From SURF-32 sp964648365 (GTDB lineage Bacteria > Planctomycetota > Phycisphaerae > UBA1845), in assembly GCA_964648365.1 (NCBI GenBank), contig CAZYLK010000079.1, forward strand, positions 1 through 26,139: 26,139 bases of DNA, written 5' to 3'. The notes below the pieces were generated by a model, which saw only the letters and a list, made by a program, of their open reading frames with translations, did no database searches and was not told where the DNA came from. Positions within the stretch are counted from its first letter, which is position 1, and every line of letters starts with the position of its first letter. A program made the position numbers and the translations under genes. This document shows positions 15,711 to 23,220 of the stretch, one piece after another.

Positions 15711-16892
15711 TTGAGTGCGAAGAACAAACGTAAGGCGTGGCTCAAGAACGGCATCCGCCTCGTCGTGTGCATCAGCGCGCTGGCCTATCTGATCAGTCAG
15801 ATTACCTGGAGCGACTCGATCGGCGTCGTGTCCGACCAGGGCATCACGACGTATGAAGGCCGGCTGGAGGGCGACGGGCCTTACACGCTGACCGAGGCGG
15901 ACGGATCGGTCCGCACCATCGCGCCGCAGGATGTCGCGGAGCAGGACGGCCAGCCGGCCATCCAGTACGGCATCTACACCGTGTTCCGGCAGGCCGAGTT
16001 GTGGATGATCGCCGTCGCGGTGATCGTCTTCTTCCCCGGAACCCTGCTGCAGGGGAAGCGGTTCCAGTGGATGCTGCGGGCGCAGTCGATCCGGATCGGC
16101 TACTGGGAGTCGACGAAACTCTGCTGGATCGGCAACTTCCTGAACTTCGTCTTCGCGATCGGCTCGACGGCCGGCGACTTCTTCAAGATGTTCCAGGTAG
16201 CCCGCCACACGGACCGGCGGACGGAAGCGGTGCTGACCGTACTGCTTGATCGAGTGGTAGGACTGCTGGGGCTGCTGATGATGGTCGCCCTGCTCCTCAC
16301 GCTGTCCGGCACCGGCGGACTTGTCGCCCAGTTGAAGTACATCACCTGGGCCGTCCTCGCCATTACGGCCGTGGGTGCGTTCGTGTACCTCTCGCCGGCG
16401 ACCCGCCGACTGGCGCCGCTCGGGCTGATCAACCGCATTCCCAAGGTGGAGTACTTTCGCCGCATCGACCGCGTCGCGCTGAACTGCTGGGAGCGCCGGT
16501 GGCTGACGCTCCTGTCGATTCTTGCGACCGTCCTGTTGCAGATGTTCTGCACCGGCTCCTACCTGCTCTCCGCGTTCGCTCTGCATTTCGACATTCACAG
16601 CATCCGCGACGTTTTCGACTGCTACGCGTTCTTCGGCGCCGGGGCGGTGGTCGCGGCGATTCCGATTGCGCCTCAGGGCATGGGGACGATGGAACTGGCG
16701 TACAAGCAGATGTTCGCGCCGTATGCTTCGATCAACGCAATCGTGTGTCTGGCGCTGGCCGTCCGGCTGGTGCAATTGACCGCGTCGCTGCCCGGCGGCC
16801 TGATCCTGCTGCTCGGGTCGTACCACATGCCGACCGAGGCGGAGGTCGAGCAGATCGAGGAAGCGGCGGACGGCGCCCCGCAGGGTGCATAG
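15711..16892 (+). CDS. Flippase-like integral membrane protein (LPG synthase TM / UPF0104-like)
   Basis: A 393-residue protein with about eight transmembrane segments. Family marks are visible: KRFQWMLRAQSI after segment 2, NFVFAIGSTAGDFFKMFQVA followed by AVLTVLLDRVVGLLGL, and the C-terminal IAPQGMGTMELAY. Related proteins include the membrane half of lysylphosphatidylglycerol synthases and AglD-like polyprenol-glycan flippases, so lipid or lipid-linked-sugar translocation is likely. Unusual is a ~55-residue extracytoplasmic insert between segments 1 and 2 (TYEGRLEGDGPYTLTEADGS...), making the protein longer than average. The start is TTG at 15711; no ATG occurs before residue ~99, within segment 2, and the upstream site is weak. 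No catalytic synthetase domain is present. Confidence 0.8.
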   Translation: MSAKNKRKAWLKNGIRLVVCISALAYLISQITWSDSIGVVSDQGITTYEGRLEGDGPYTLTEADGSVRTIAPQDVAEQDGQPAIQYGIYTVFRQAELWMIAVAVIVFFPGTLLQGKRFQWMLRAQSIRIGYWESTKLCWIGNFLNFVFAIGSTAGDFFKMFQVARHTDRRTEAVLTVLLDRVVGLLGLLMMVALLLTLSGTGGLVAQLKYITWAVLAITAVGAFVYLSPATRRLAPLGLINRIPKVEYFRRIDRVALNCWERRWLTLLSILATVLLQMFCTGSYLLSAFALHFDIHSIRDVFDCYAFFGAGAVVAAIPIAPQGMGTMELAYKQMFAPYASINAIVCLALAVRLVQLTASLPGGLILLLGSYHMPTEAEVEQIEEAADGAPQGA

Positions 16893-16962
16893 ATTCTGAC
16901 GACGCGACGTGTTGCCACTATGCGCGGATGTTTCGCAAGCAACTGCGATCATGATCGGTACG

Positions 16963-16992
16963 CAGGGAGTCAGGGAGTCAGGGAGTCAGGGA
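16963..16992. repeat. Short tandem repeat, CAGGGAGT x3
   Basis: Three perfect CAGGGAGT units (16963-16986) and a partial CAGGGA lie between the flippase-like gene and the beta-propeller gene. An 8-bp period makes slippage likely; no function can be assigned. Confidence 0.7.
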
Positions 16993-17137
16993 AGAACGAC
17001 CAGGCGTTCAACTACTCCTCTGCCACCCACTCGCTAACCCCCGCGTTTCTCGCTTCCTTCCGTTTGGCCTTTGGTTGGGGCCGGCGGCCGCCGTACGTTC
17101 TACAATGATCCTGGATTGCCCCTCGAGGAGGCCTGGA

Positions 17138-18334
17138 ATGTCGAGCAGACAACGTCGAACCGGGTTGAGCCGGGAAGCCGCGCTGGCGAGCCTCGCCTGT
17201 TGTTTCAGCATCGCCGCGCATGGCGCCGTTGCCCAGACCGGGCAGGCGGACGGCGTTGCAGAGCCCAAGAACGCCGACGCCGTTCGGGCCGATGCCCACA
17301 CGTGGCCGGTCTTTCGCGGTAACCCGCAGCAGACCGGCGTCGCTGTTTCGCCGTTGCCTGACAAGCTCGATGTCCTATGGACGTTCGAGGCGCCGGACGT
17401 GATCGTCTCCACGGCCGCGATCGCCGGCGGGAAGGTCTACGTGGGCTGCGATGACGGCCACCTCTACGCCCTGGATCTGGCATCGGGTAAGCAGAGGTGG
17501 ACGTTCAAAACGTCCGAGGCGGTGCGATCTTCGCCGACGATCTACCGCGATCTGGTGATCTTCGGTGACGGCGCGGCCGTCCTTCACGCCGTCGCGGCGG
17601 CGTCGGGCGAGGAGCGGTGGTCCTTCAAGACGGATGGCGAAATCATCTCCGCAACCAACGTCGTCGGCGAGCGCGCGGTTTTCGGCTCGTACGATGGTTT
17701 CGTGTACTGCGTGAACCCGGCCGACGGCAAGCTGCTGTGGAAGTTCGAAACGGCGGGCCGGGTTCATGGCACGCCGGCCATCGCGGAGGGGCGGGTGATT
17801 GCGGCCGGGTGCGACGAGTATCTGCACGTATTGGATATCGAAGATGGCAAATCCGTTTCCAAGGTCAGCATGGCGGGCGTCTCCGGTGCGTCGGCCGCGG
17901 TGCTGGGTTCCGCGGCCTTCGTGGGGACGATGGGCAACACGGTGCTGGGCATGGACTGGAAATCGTCGCGTATCATGTGGACGCACACGGATGCCGATCG
18001 TGAGTTTCCATACATGTCGTCGTGTGCGGTGACGGACGGGCACGTCGTCGTCGGCGGGCGGGACAAGTTCGTCCGTTCGCTCGATCCGGCGACCGGCAAG
18101 CAGCGGTGGCGATTCGAGACGCGCGGGCGCGTGGAAACGTCGCCGGTGATCGTCGGCGATCGGGTGTTCTTCGCGTCCTATGACGGCAACATTTACGCGG
18201 TGGAACTGGCGACAGGCAAGGAAGTGTGGCGATTTGATAGCGGCTCGTCTTTTTCCGCTTCGCCGGCGGTGGCAGAAGGACGCATGGTGATCTCGACTGA
18301 GGACGGGCTGGTGTACTGCTTCGGGGGGAAGTGA
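17138..18334 (+). CDS. Exported PQQ-type beta-propeller repeat protein
   Basis: A 398-residue protein with a signal peptide (basic start, ALASLACCFSIAAHGAVA, cut near residue 32). After WPVFRGNPQQTGV, typical of planctomycete proteins of this type, the rest consists of about eight ~40-residue PQQ-like blades: VYVGCDDGHLYALDLASGKQ, FGSYDGFVYCVNPADGKLLW, VVGGRDKFVRSLDPATGKQR, FFASYDGNIYAVELATGKEV, and a last DGLVYCFGG that closes the ring. Such propellers act as scaffolds (BamB) or as quinoprotein dehydrogenases; no dehydrogenase metal-ligand or disulfide signature is visible, so a binding role is more likely. ATG 17138 has GAGGAGG 6 nt upstream. A TACAAT at 17101-17106 may be its -10. Confidence 0.88.
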   Translation: MSSRQRRTGLSREAALASLACCFSIAAHGAVAQTGQADGVAEPKNADAVRADAHTWPVFRGNPQQTGVAVSPLPDKLDVLWTFEAPDVIVSTAAIAGGKVYVGCDDGHLYALDLASGKQRWTFKTSEAVRSSPTIYRDLVIFGDGAAVLHAVAAASGEERWSFKTDGEIISATNVVGERAVFGSYDGFVYCVNPADGKLLWKFETAGRVHGTPAIAEGRVIAAGCDEYLHVLDIEDGKSVSKVSMAGVSGASAAVLGSAAFVGTMGNTVLGMDWKSSRIMWTHTDADREFPYMSSCAVTDGHVVVGGRDKFVRSLDPATGKQRWRFETRGRVETSPVIVGDRVFFASYDGNIYAVELATGKEVWRFDSGSSFSASPAVAEGRMVISTEDGLVYCFGGK

Positions 18335-18371
18335 GGCGGGGGATGGCGCTGGGTGGGAAGAAATCAACGCA

Positions 18372-18399
18372 AAGGCGCTAAGGTGCGAAGGCGCTAAGG
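18372..18399. repeat. AAGGCGCTAAGG direct repeat
   Basis: AAGGCGCTAAGG occurs at 18372 and 18388, a 16-bp period, just past the propeller stop. It resembles the repeat at 18470 in composition and period, and both lie in the 162-bp gap between convergent genes. Confidence 0.6.
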
Positions 18400-18469
18400 A
18401 AGACATGGAGTGGACAGGTGTGAGAAGTCGCTGAGGTTCGACGTCACGGGTTCTTTGAGCGGATGTGCT

Positions 18470-18493
18470 TTCGTGCCCCTGTGCCTTCGTGCC
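18470..18493. repeat. TTCGTGCC direct repeat
   Basis: TTCGTGCC occurs at 18470 and 18486, again with a 16-bp period, ending 3 bp before the guaA stop. Read on the minus strand (GGCACGAA) it is the purine-rich counterpart of the unit at 18372. Confidence 0.55.
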
Positions 18494-18496
18494 TTC

Positions 18497-20047
18497 CTAC
18501 TCCCACTCAATTGTCGCAGGCGGTTTGGATGACACATCATAGACGACGCGGTTGACGCCGTTGACTTCGTTGATGACGCGTGTGGAGATGCGGGCGAGCA
18601 CCTCGTAGTCCACGTGGACCCAGTCGGCGGTCATGAAGTCGGCGCTTTCTACGAAGCGGACCGCGATGACGTGCTGGCCGGCGTAAGTCCGCCCGTCGCC
18701 CATCACGCCCACCGTCGAGACCGGCAGCAGCACGCCGAACGCCTGGGCGATTTTGTTGTACCAGCCGGCCGCGCGGACCTCTTCCAGAATGATGTCGTCC
18801 GCCGCCCGCAGGATCGCCAGCCGCTCGCGCGTCACCGCCCCCATCACCCGCACCGCCAGGCCCGGGCCGGGGAACGGATGCCGCCAGACGATTTCCGGCG
18901 GCAGGCCGAGGTGTTCGCCCACGCGCCGCACTTCATCCTTAAACAGGTCTCGCAACGGTTCGACCAGTTCGAAGCCGAGTTCCTTCGGCAGGCCGCCGAC
19001 GTTGTGGTGCAGTTTGATGTTGGCCGTCTTGCCGGCGTGGCCGTGGCCGGATTCGATCACGTCCGGGTAGAGCGTGCCCTGGGCGAGGAACTTTGCGCCT
19101 TCGATTGACGCCGCTTCCGCCTTGAAGACCTCGATGAACTCATGTCCGATGATGCGTCGCTTCTCCTGCGGATCGACCACGCCATCAAGCCGCGCCAGGA
19201 ACCGGTCGGCCGCATCGGCGACGCGCAGGTCGATGTGAAAGTGCTCATGGAAGGTCGCTTCGACAAGCTCGACCTCGCGATTGCGCATCAGGCCATTGTC
19301 GACGAAGATGCAGGTGAGCCGATCGCCGATGGCTCGATGGATCAGCGCTGCCGCGACGCTGCTGTCCACGCCGCCGGACAGGCCGCAGATGACACGCGAC
19401 TCGGGGCCGACCTGCCGGCGGATGCCGTCGATCAGGTGCTCGGTGACGTTGCCGACTTTCCAGTCACCCTCGCAGCCGCACACGTCGTAAAGGAAGTTGC
19501 GGAAGATCTGCGGACCGCAGGGCGTGTGGGTCACTTCCGGGTGAAACTGCACGCCGATGAACGGTCGGTCGCGATGCCGCACGGCCGCGTAGGGACAGGT
19601 CGGCGTGCCGCCGACGGGCAGAAACTCGGCGGACATCTCGCTGACGATGTCGCCGTGGCTCATCCACACGGTCGTCGGCGATGGCACGTGCGCCAGGAAC
19701 GACTCAGGATCGGTGACTTCGAGCCGGGTGCGGCCGTACTCGCGGGTCGGTGTGGCGCTGACCTTTCCGCCGAGCATGTGGCAGGCGAGTTGCAGCCCGT
19801 AGCAGATGCCCAGGATAGGCAGGCCCATGTCGAAGACTTCCGCCCGGCAGTGAGGCGCGCCATTGTCGTACACGCTGTTCGGCCCGCCGGAGAGGACGAA
19901 GCCGACGGCGTTCAGCTCGCGCGCCTGCGCGGCCGTGATCTCCGGGGCGACGATCAGGCTGTGGACGTGCTGCTCGCGGATGCGGCGGGCGATGAGTTGG
20001 ACGTACTGGCCGCCGAAGTCGAGGACGAGGATGGTCGCGGGACGCAT
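18497..20047 (-). CDS. guaA: GMP synthase (glutamine-hydrolysing)
   Basis: This gene encodes the enzyme that converts XMP, ATP and glutamine to GMP, the last step of guanine nucleotide synthesis, in the cytoplasm. The 516-residue protein has the normal two-part layout. The class I amidotransferase domain (1-190) has the oxyanion stretch LSGGPNSVY, nucleophile C82 in GICYGLQLACH, and H169/E171 in GVQFHPEVTHT. The ATP-pyrophosphatase domain carries the P-loop SGGVDSS (224-230), and the C-terminal dimerisation domain ends in PPATIEWE. ATG 20047 starts the homology (MRPATILVLDFGGQYVQLIA); no Shine-Dalgarno sequence precedes it and a promoter abuts it. No guaB is nearby. Confidence 0.97.
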   Translation of the reverse strand: MRPATILVLDFGGQYVQLIARRIREQHVHSLIVAPEITAAQARELNAVGFVLSGGPNSVYDNGAPHCRAEVFDMGLPILGICYGLQLACHMLGGKVSATPTREYGRTRLEVTDPESFLAHVPSPTTVWMSHGDIVSEMSAEFLPVGGTPTCPYAAVRHRDRPFIGVQFHPEVTHTPCGPQIFRNFLYDVCGCEGDWKVGNVTEHLIDGIRRQVGPESRVICGLSGGVDSSVAAALIHRAIGDRLTCIFVDNGLMRNREVELVEATFHEHFHIDLRVADAADRFLARLDGVVDPQEKRRIIGHEFIEVFKAEAASIEGAKFLAQGTLYPDVIESGHGHAGKTANIKLHHNVGGLPKELGFELVEPLRDLFKDEVRRVGEHLGLPPEIVWRHPFPGPGLAVRVMGAVTRERLAILRAADDIILEEVRAAGWYNKIAQAFGVLLPVSTVGVMGDGRTYAGQHVIAVRFVESADFMTADWVHVDYEVLARISTRVINEVNGVNRVVYDVSSKPPATIEWE

Positions 20048-20388
20048 GGAACCGTTATACGGCCGCGGCGCGACCGCGACAACGCGGCCGGGTGGTGCCC
20101 ACGCATTGCCGCTCTCTGTGCTGGCTTGCGTGAGGCGGTCCGGGGTGGATGCGGCCCTCGGCCGTCCGGAGGCGTCGTATTCCTGCATCGACGCGGCTGC
20201 CGCGCCGGCGGCTCGCGCAAGCGTCGCCAGCCGCAGATGCGCTCAATCTCCGGTTCACCCGGCCTTTCCGCTGGCTCGGGTCATCCGTCCAGCTTCTGGA
20301 CAGCGCCGCGATTGGCGATATTGTGTGTCGTTGCGCGGCGGCGTGCCGACCGCCACCGACCGGTCTATCATCCTGGAGGGAGTTCTTG
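20048..20388. other. Divergent gap between guaA and a secreted protein gene
   Basis: These 341 bp hold the guaA promoter at 20054-20082. No convincing promoter for the plus-strand gene and no additional gene was found. The reading frames that extend into the gap from both sides lack homology-like sequence. Confidence 0.4.
20054..20082 (-). promoter_or_regulatory. guaA promoter, apparently leaderless
   Basis: On the minus strand TTGTCG (20082-20077; 4/6) and TATAAC (20059-20054; 5/6) are 17 bp apart. Only 6 nt separate the -10 from the ATG at 20047, so transcription would begin at the start codon. Confidence 0.6.
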
Positions 20389-21204
20389 ATGTCCCGCTGG
20401 CTCTGGTTGCTCGCCCTTGTGTTCGGCCTGGCGATGTGCGGCAGCGCCGTTGCCGACATCCTGGTCACGCTCGAGGCGCGCGTCGGCGCCAACCCGGTGG
20501 ACGGCCCCGTGGAAGCGGGGACGGAGGTGACCGTGGAGGTATTCCTGGCGGTCACGGAGGACGACGATCCGCTCGGCGAGGTCCGGTCGATTCAGTTCGA
20601 CTTCCGGGACTCCGATGACGGACTGGAGCTGACCGGTTACGAGTGGCTGCTGGCCGAACTGGGCTTCCCCGCCAACTACTTTCTCGAGAGCGATGGCCCC
20701 ATCGTTCGGGCAAACTACATCGGCGTCGGGAACATGCTCGAGCTGTCACAGGCGCCCGTCCGCATCGGGCGGTTGACGCTGATCGCCGACGACGACGGGA
20801 CGCTCGACGTCTCCGGCGAAGACGCGGCCGATGAGGACAACGTGGACGAGGGGCTGCGCATCCTCGCCGGCATCACGTCGCCGCGTGAATACTCGGTCTT
20901 CGCCGGAGACGTCGCAGCCGATACGCTGGACATCGAGGTGGAGGGTTCCGGCGGAGGTGGCAACGGCAACGACAACGGGAACAGCAACGACAACGGCAAC
21001 ACAAACGATAATGGCAACGGCAACGACAACGGCGGCGGGTCGCCCGGTAACGACAACGACGGTCGCCCGCCGGTTCGTAACGAGGGTCCGAAGGCGCAGG
21101 CCACGTACTGCGGCTTCGCGTCGATGGGACCGATGCTGCTGTGTCTGAGCGCGCTGGGCGCCGTTCGCGTAACACGCGCGTGGCGGCCGTTCGACAACTC
21201 GTAA
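20389..21204 (+). CDS. Secreted, probably surface-anchored cohesin-like protein
   Basis: The 271-residue protein has a signal peptide (MSRWLWLLALVFGLAMCGSA, cut after AVA). Residues ~25-185 look like an all-beta cohesin-type domain (VEAGTEVTVEVFLAVTED, RSIQFDFRDSDDGLELTGYE, PVRIGRLTLIADDDGTLDVS), by pattern only. A low-complexity Asn/Asp/Gly linker (~186-226, GNDNGNSNDNGNTNDNGN) leads to a hydrophobic C-terminal segment (FASMGPMLLCLSALGAVRV) and a basic tail, probably a membrane anchor. The linker repeat is in-frame and codes for 5- to 6-residue units. ATG 20389 follows GGAGGGAG by 6 nt. Two GC hairpins follow the stop. Partner unknown. Confidence 0.7.
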   Translation: MSRWLWLLALVFGLAMCGSAVADILVTLEARVGANPVDGPVEAGTEVTVEVFLAVTEDDDPLGEVRSIQFDFRDSDDGLELTGYEWLLAELGFPANYFLESDGPIVRANYIGVGNMLELSQAPVRIGRLTLIADDDGTLDVSGEDAADEDNVDEGLRILAGITSPREYSVFAGDVAADTLDIEVEGSGGGGNGNDNGNSNDNGNTNDNGNGNDNGGGSPGNDNDGRPPVRNEGPKAQATYCGFASMGPMLLCLSALGAVRVTRAWRPFDNS

Positions 21205-21255
21205 GTCCGGCGGGGGCTGCCGGACCCGGTCGGCGGCGTCGGCCGGACGCCGCCG
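21205..21255 (+). terminator. Two successive GC hairpins after the secreted-protein gene
   Basis: GTCCGGC (21205-21211)/GCCGGAC (21219-21225) with a 7-nt loop is followed by CGGCGGCGTC/GACGCCGCCG (21231-21240 and 21246-21255) with a 5-nt loop. No U-tract follows, so this may act as a Rho-assisted or partial terminator before the ACT gene. Confidence 0.4.
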
Positions 21256-21299
21256 GGGGCTTGGCGGCCGCGCCAAAACACTTCGGTCGGAGATAGTCC

Positions 21300-21755
21300 A
21301 TGCAAAAGGTCGTCCAATACTCCGTGTTCCTCGCCAACAAGGCGGGGGTGCTGTCGCAGATTTTCCGCGCTTTGGCCAAGGCGAAGGTGAACATCTCGGC
21401 CCTGTCGCTGATGGACGCAGCCGAGCACGGCGTGCTCCGCATGATCACGGACGAGTCCGACAACGCCCGGCAGGTCTTGCAGAAGTTGAACGTGCCGGTG
21501 ACGGAGACCGACGTGCTGTCGGTGCCGCTGTCGAACAAGCCGGGCGCCGTGGCCGACATCTGCGACCGGCTGGCGGGGGCGAAAGTGAACGTCAGCTACC
21601 TGTACTGCACGACGGGCGCCGCCAACGGCCGGGCGGTCGCGGTCTTCAAGGTGCCGGACATCAAGAAGGCCATGAAAGTGCTGGACGGGCAGCGCGCGCC
21701 CCACCGCGACATGAAGATCAAGCTGCGCCGTCCGCGCGGCGTGGGAGGGCGTTAA
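21300..21755 (+). CDS. Tandem ACT-domain protein
   Basis: A 151-residue protein made of two ACT domains, about 1-70 (VVQYSVFLANKAGVLSQIFR ... KVNISALSLMD) and 72-140 (VLSVPLSNKPGAVADICDRL ... KVNVSYLYCTTG). ACT domains bind amino acids or similar ligands and regulate enzymes or transcription; here there is no catalytic or DNA-binding part, so it resembles the stand-alone ACT sensors. The C-terminus is basic (KIKLRRPRGVGGR). ATG 21300 has GGAG 8 nt upstream. It is followed by the PilT-like gene in the same direction, 238 bp away, so co-transcription is possible but not shown. Ligand unknown. Confidence 0.85.
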   Translation: MQKVVQYSVFLANKAGVLSQIFRALAKAKVNISALSLMDAAEHGVLRMITDESDNARQVLQKLNVPVTETDVLSVPLSNKPGAVADICDRLAGAKVNVSYLYCTTGAANGRAVAVFKVPDIKKAMKVLDGQRAPHRDMKIKLRRPRGVGGR

Positions 21756-21993
21756 GCCCACAGCCCCGGTCCGCCGCAGGCGGATCTTCGACATTCATGC
21801 GGGAGTTCACCGGTTGGAAACCGGGGCCACACCGGGGTTCCGGCTGCACACCGCTGCCCGTCCGTGTCCCGCTGAAACGTCAGTGCCGCATGTCGTTGCA
21901 ACCCGGCCGCCTCGGGGGCGATACAAGGGGCGGCAGGCGGAGAATCCCCGTCCGGTGCGAATGCGCCGCGGCCCCGCCTGGCGAGGTTGCGAC

Positions 21994-23100
21994 ATGAGCG
22001 ACGTAATGGAGACAAGTTATCGCCGGGTGACCGGGCTGATGCACAGCGCGGTCGACCGCGAGGCGTCCGATATTCACCTTGTGCCGGGCTACGCACCCAC
22101 GATGCGGCTGCACGGGCGGCTCACGGCCGTAGAGGACCACGCGCTGGAAGAGGCGGAGGTGCGGCGGATGATCGAGGGCGTCGCCCCGGACGCCGTCATC
22201 GCGCGCTTGGACGCCCAGAAGAACTTCGACTTTTCCATCTCGCTCGAGCATCAGGGCGTCAAACGCCGCTTTCGCGCCAACATCTTCTATTCGCAAAGCC
22301 AGATCTGCGCCTGCCTGCGAGTCGTGCCGGTGCAGATTCCGACATTCGAGTGGATGGGCTTCCCGCGCGAGCTGGCCCAGCGGCTGGTTCACATGACCAA
22401 CGGGCTGGTCATCATCACGGGCGTCACCGGCTCCGGCAAGACGACCACGCTGGCGGCGATGGTCAACCTGCTCAACCAGGAAGGCGGCCTGCGCGTGCTG
22501 ACGGTCGAGGAGCCGGTCGAATACGTCCACCCGCGCATCAGCACGACGATGATTACTCAGCGCGAGGTCGGCCGCGACGTGGATTCGTTCTACGACGGCC
22601 TCAAGTACGGCCTGCGGCAGGACCCGGACGTGATTCAGGTCGGCGAGATTCGCGACCGCGAGACCGCCCAGATGGCGCTCAGCGCCGCCGAGACCGGCCA
22701 CCTGATCCTGACCACGATGCACACCAAGGACGCCAAAGGCGCCGTCACCCGCTTCGTGGACCTCTTCCCACACGAAGCGCACGACGACGTGCGTGTGCAG
22801 CTTTCGCTGTCACTGCGGGCGGTCGTCAGCCAGCACCTGATCCCGCCGGTCGAGGGAGAGTTGAAGCGCGTGCTGGCGATGGAGGCGATGTTCGTCAATC
22901 AGCCGGTGCGCATCGGCATCCGGTTCGGCAAGATCGACTCCATCGAGTCCGCCATCCAGACCGGCCGTCGCGACGGCATGCTCAGCCTGGACGACCACCT
23001 GTCGCAGTTGATGTCGAGCGGGCGCATCAGCGTCGAGACAGCGCGGCGTTGGGCGAAGGATCCGGAGGCGCTGCACCCGGCGATGCCGGCCCGCGGGTGA
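21994..23100 (+). CDS. PilT-like retraction ATPase
   Basis: A 368-residue hexameric secretion ATPase of the PilT family, driving pilus retraction or a related type IV pilus-like machine at the inner membrane. N-terminal PAS-like part 1-110 (SDIHLVPGYAPTMRLHGRL), Walker A GVTGSGKTTT (143-152), Asp box LTVEEPVEY (169-177), Walker B VIQVGEIRD (213-221), His box GHLILTTMH (235-243). The usual AIRxxIRE stretch before the C-terminus reads VRIGIRFGKI, a change. ATG 21994 has GAGG 8 nt upstream; the frame starts earlier at 21814, without homology. No pilB, pilC or pilin gene is nearby. Confidence 0.92.
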   Translation: MSDVMETSYRRVTGLMHSAVDREASDIHLVPGYAPTMRLHGRLTAVEDHALEEAEVRRMIEGVAPDAVIARLDAQKNFDFSISLEHQGVKRRFRANIFYSQSQICACLRVVPVQIPTFEWMGFPRELAQRLVHMTNGLVIITGVTGSGKTTTLAAMVNLLNQEGGLRVLTVEEPVEYVHPRISTTMITQREVGRDVDSFYDGLKYGLRQDPDVIQVGEIRDRETAQMALSAAETGHLILTTMHTKDAKGAVTRFVDLFPHEAHDDVRVQLSLSLRAVVSQHLIPPVEGELKRVLAMEAMFVNQPVRIGIRFGKIDSIESAIQTGRRDGMLSLDDHLSQLMSSGRISVETARRWAKDPEALHPAMPARG

Positions 23101-23108
23101 ACCCGCGG

Positions 23109-23141
23109 GAATGGCGAATGTCGAATGGCGAATAACGAATG
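23109..23141. repeat. GCGAATR array downstream of the pilT-like gene
   Basis: Imperfect units GAATGGC, GAATGTC, GAATGGC, GAATAAC, GAATG follow each other with a 7-bp period, 8 bp past the stop. The end GCGAATAACGAATG is shared, in reverse complement, with the array at 24128. Confidence 0.7.
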
Positions 23142-23220
23142 CGGAGAGTACGCGCAGGCAGCAAAGGAACCGCACGGAGGCTCTGCCGTGCAGTTTTCGG
23201 GCCGCGCCGCCGCACACGAC

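Noticed and set aside
15483..16952. 489-codon minus-strand frame opposite the flippase-like gene
   Set aside because: It is a shadow of a real membrane-protein gene, low in hydrophobic order and rich in Arg, Gln, His and Asp.
21880..22782. Long minus-strand frame opposite the pilT-like gene
   Set aside because: The plus strand has all PilT motifs; the opposite frame shows no recognisable domain.
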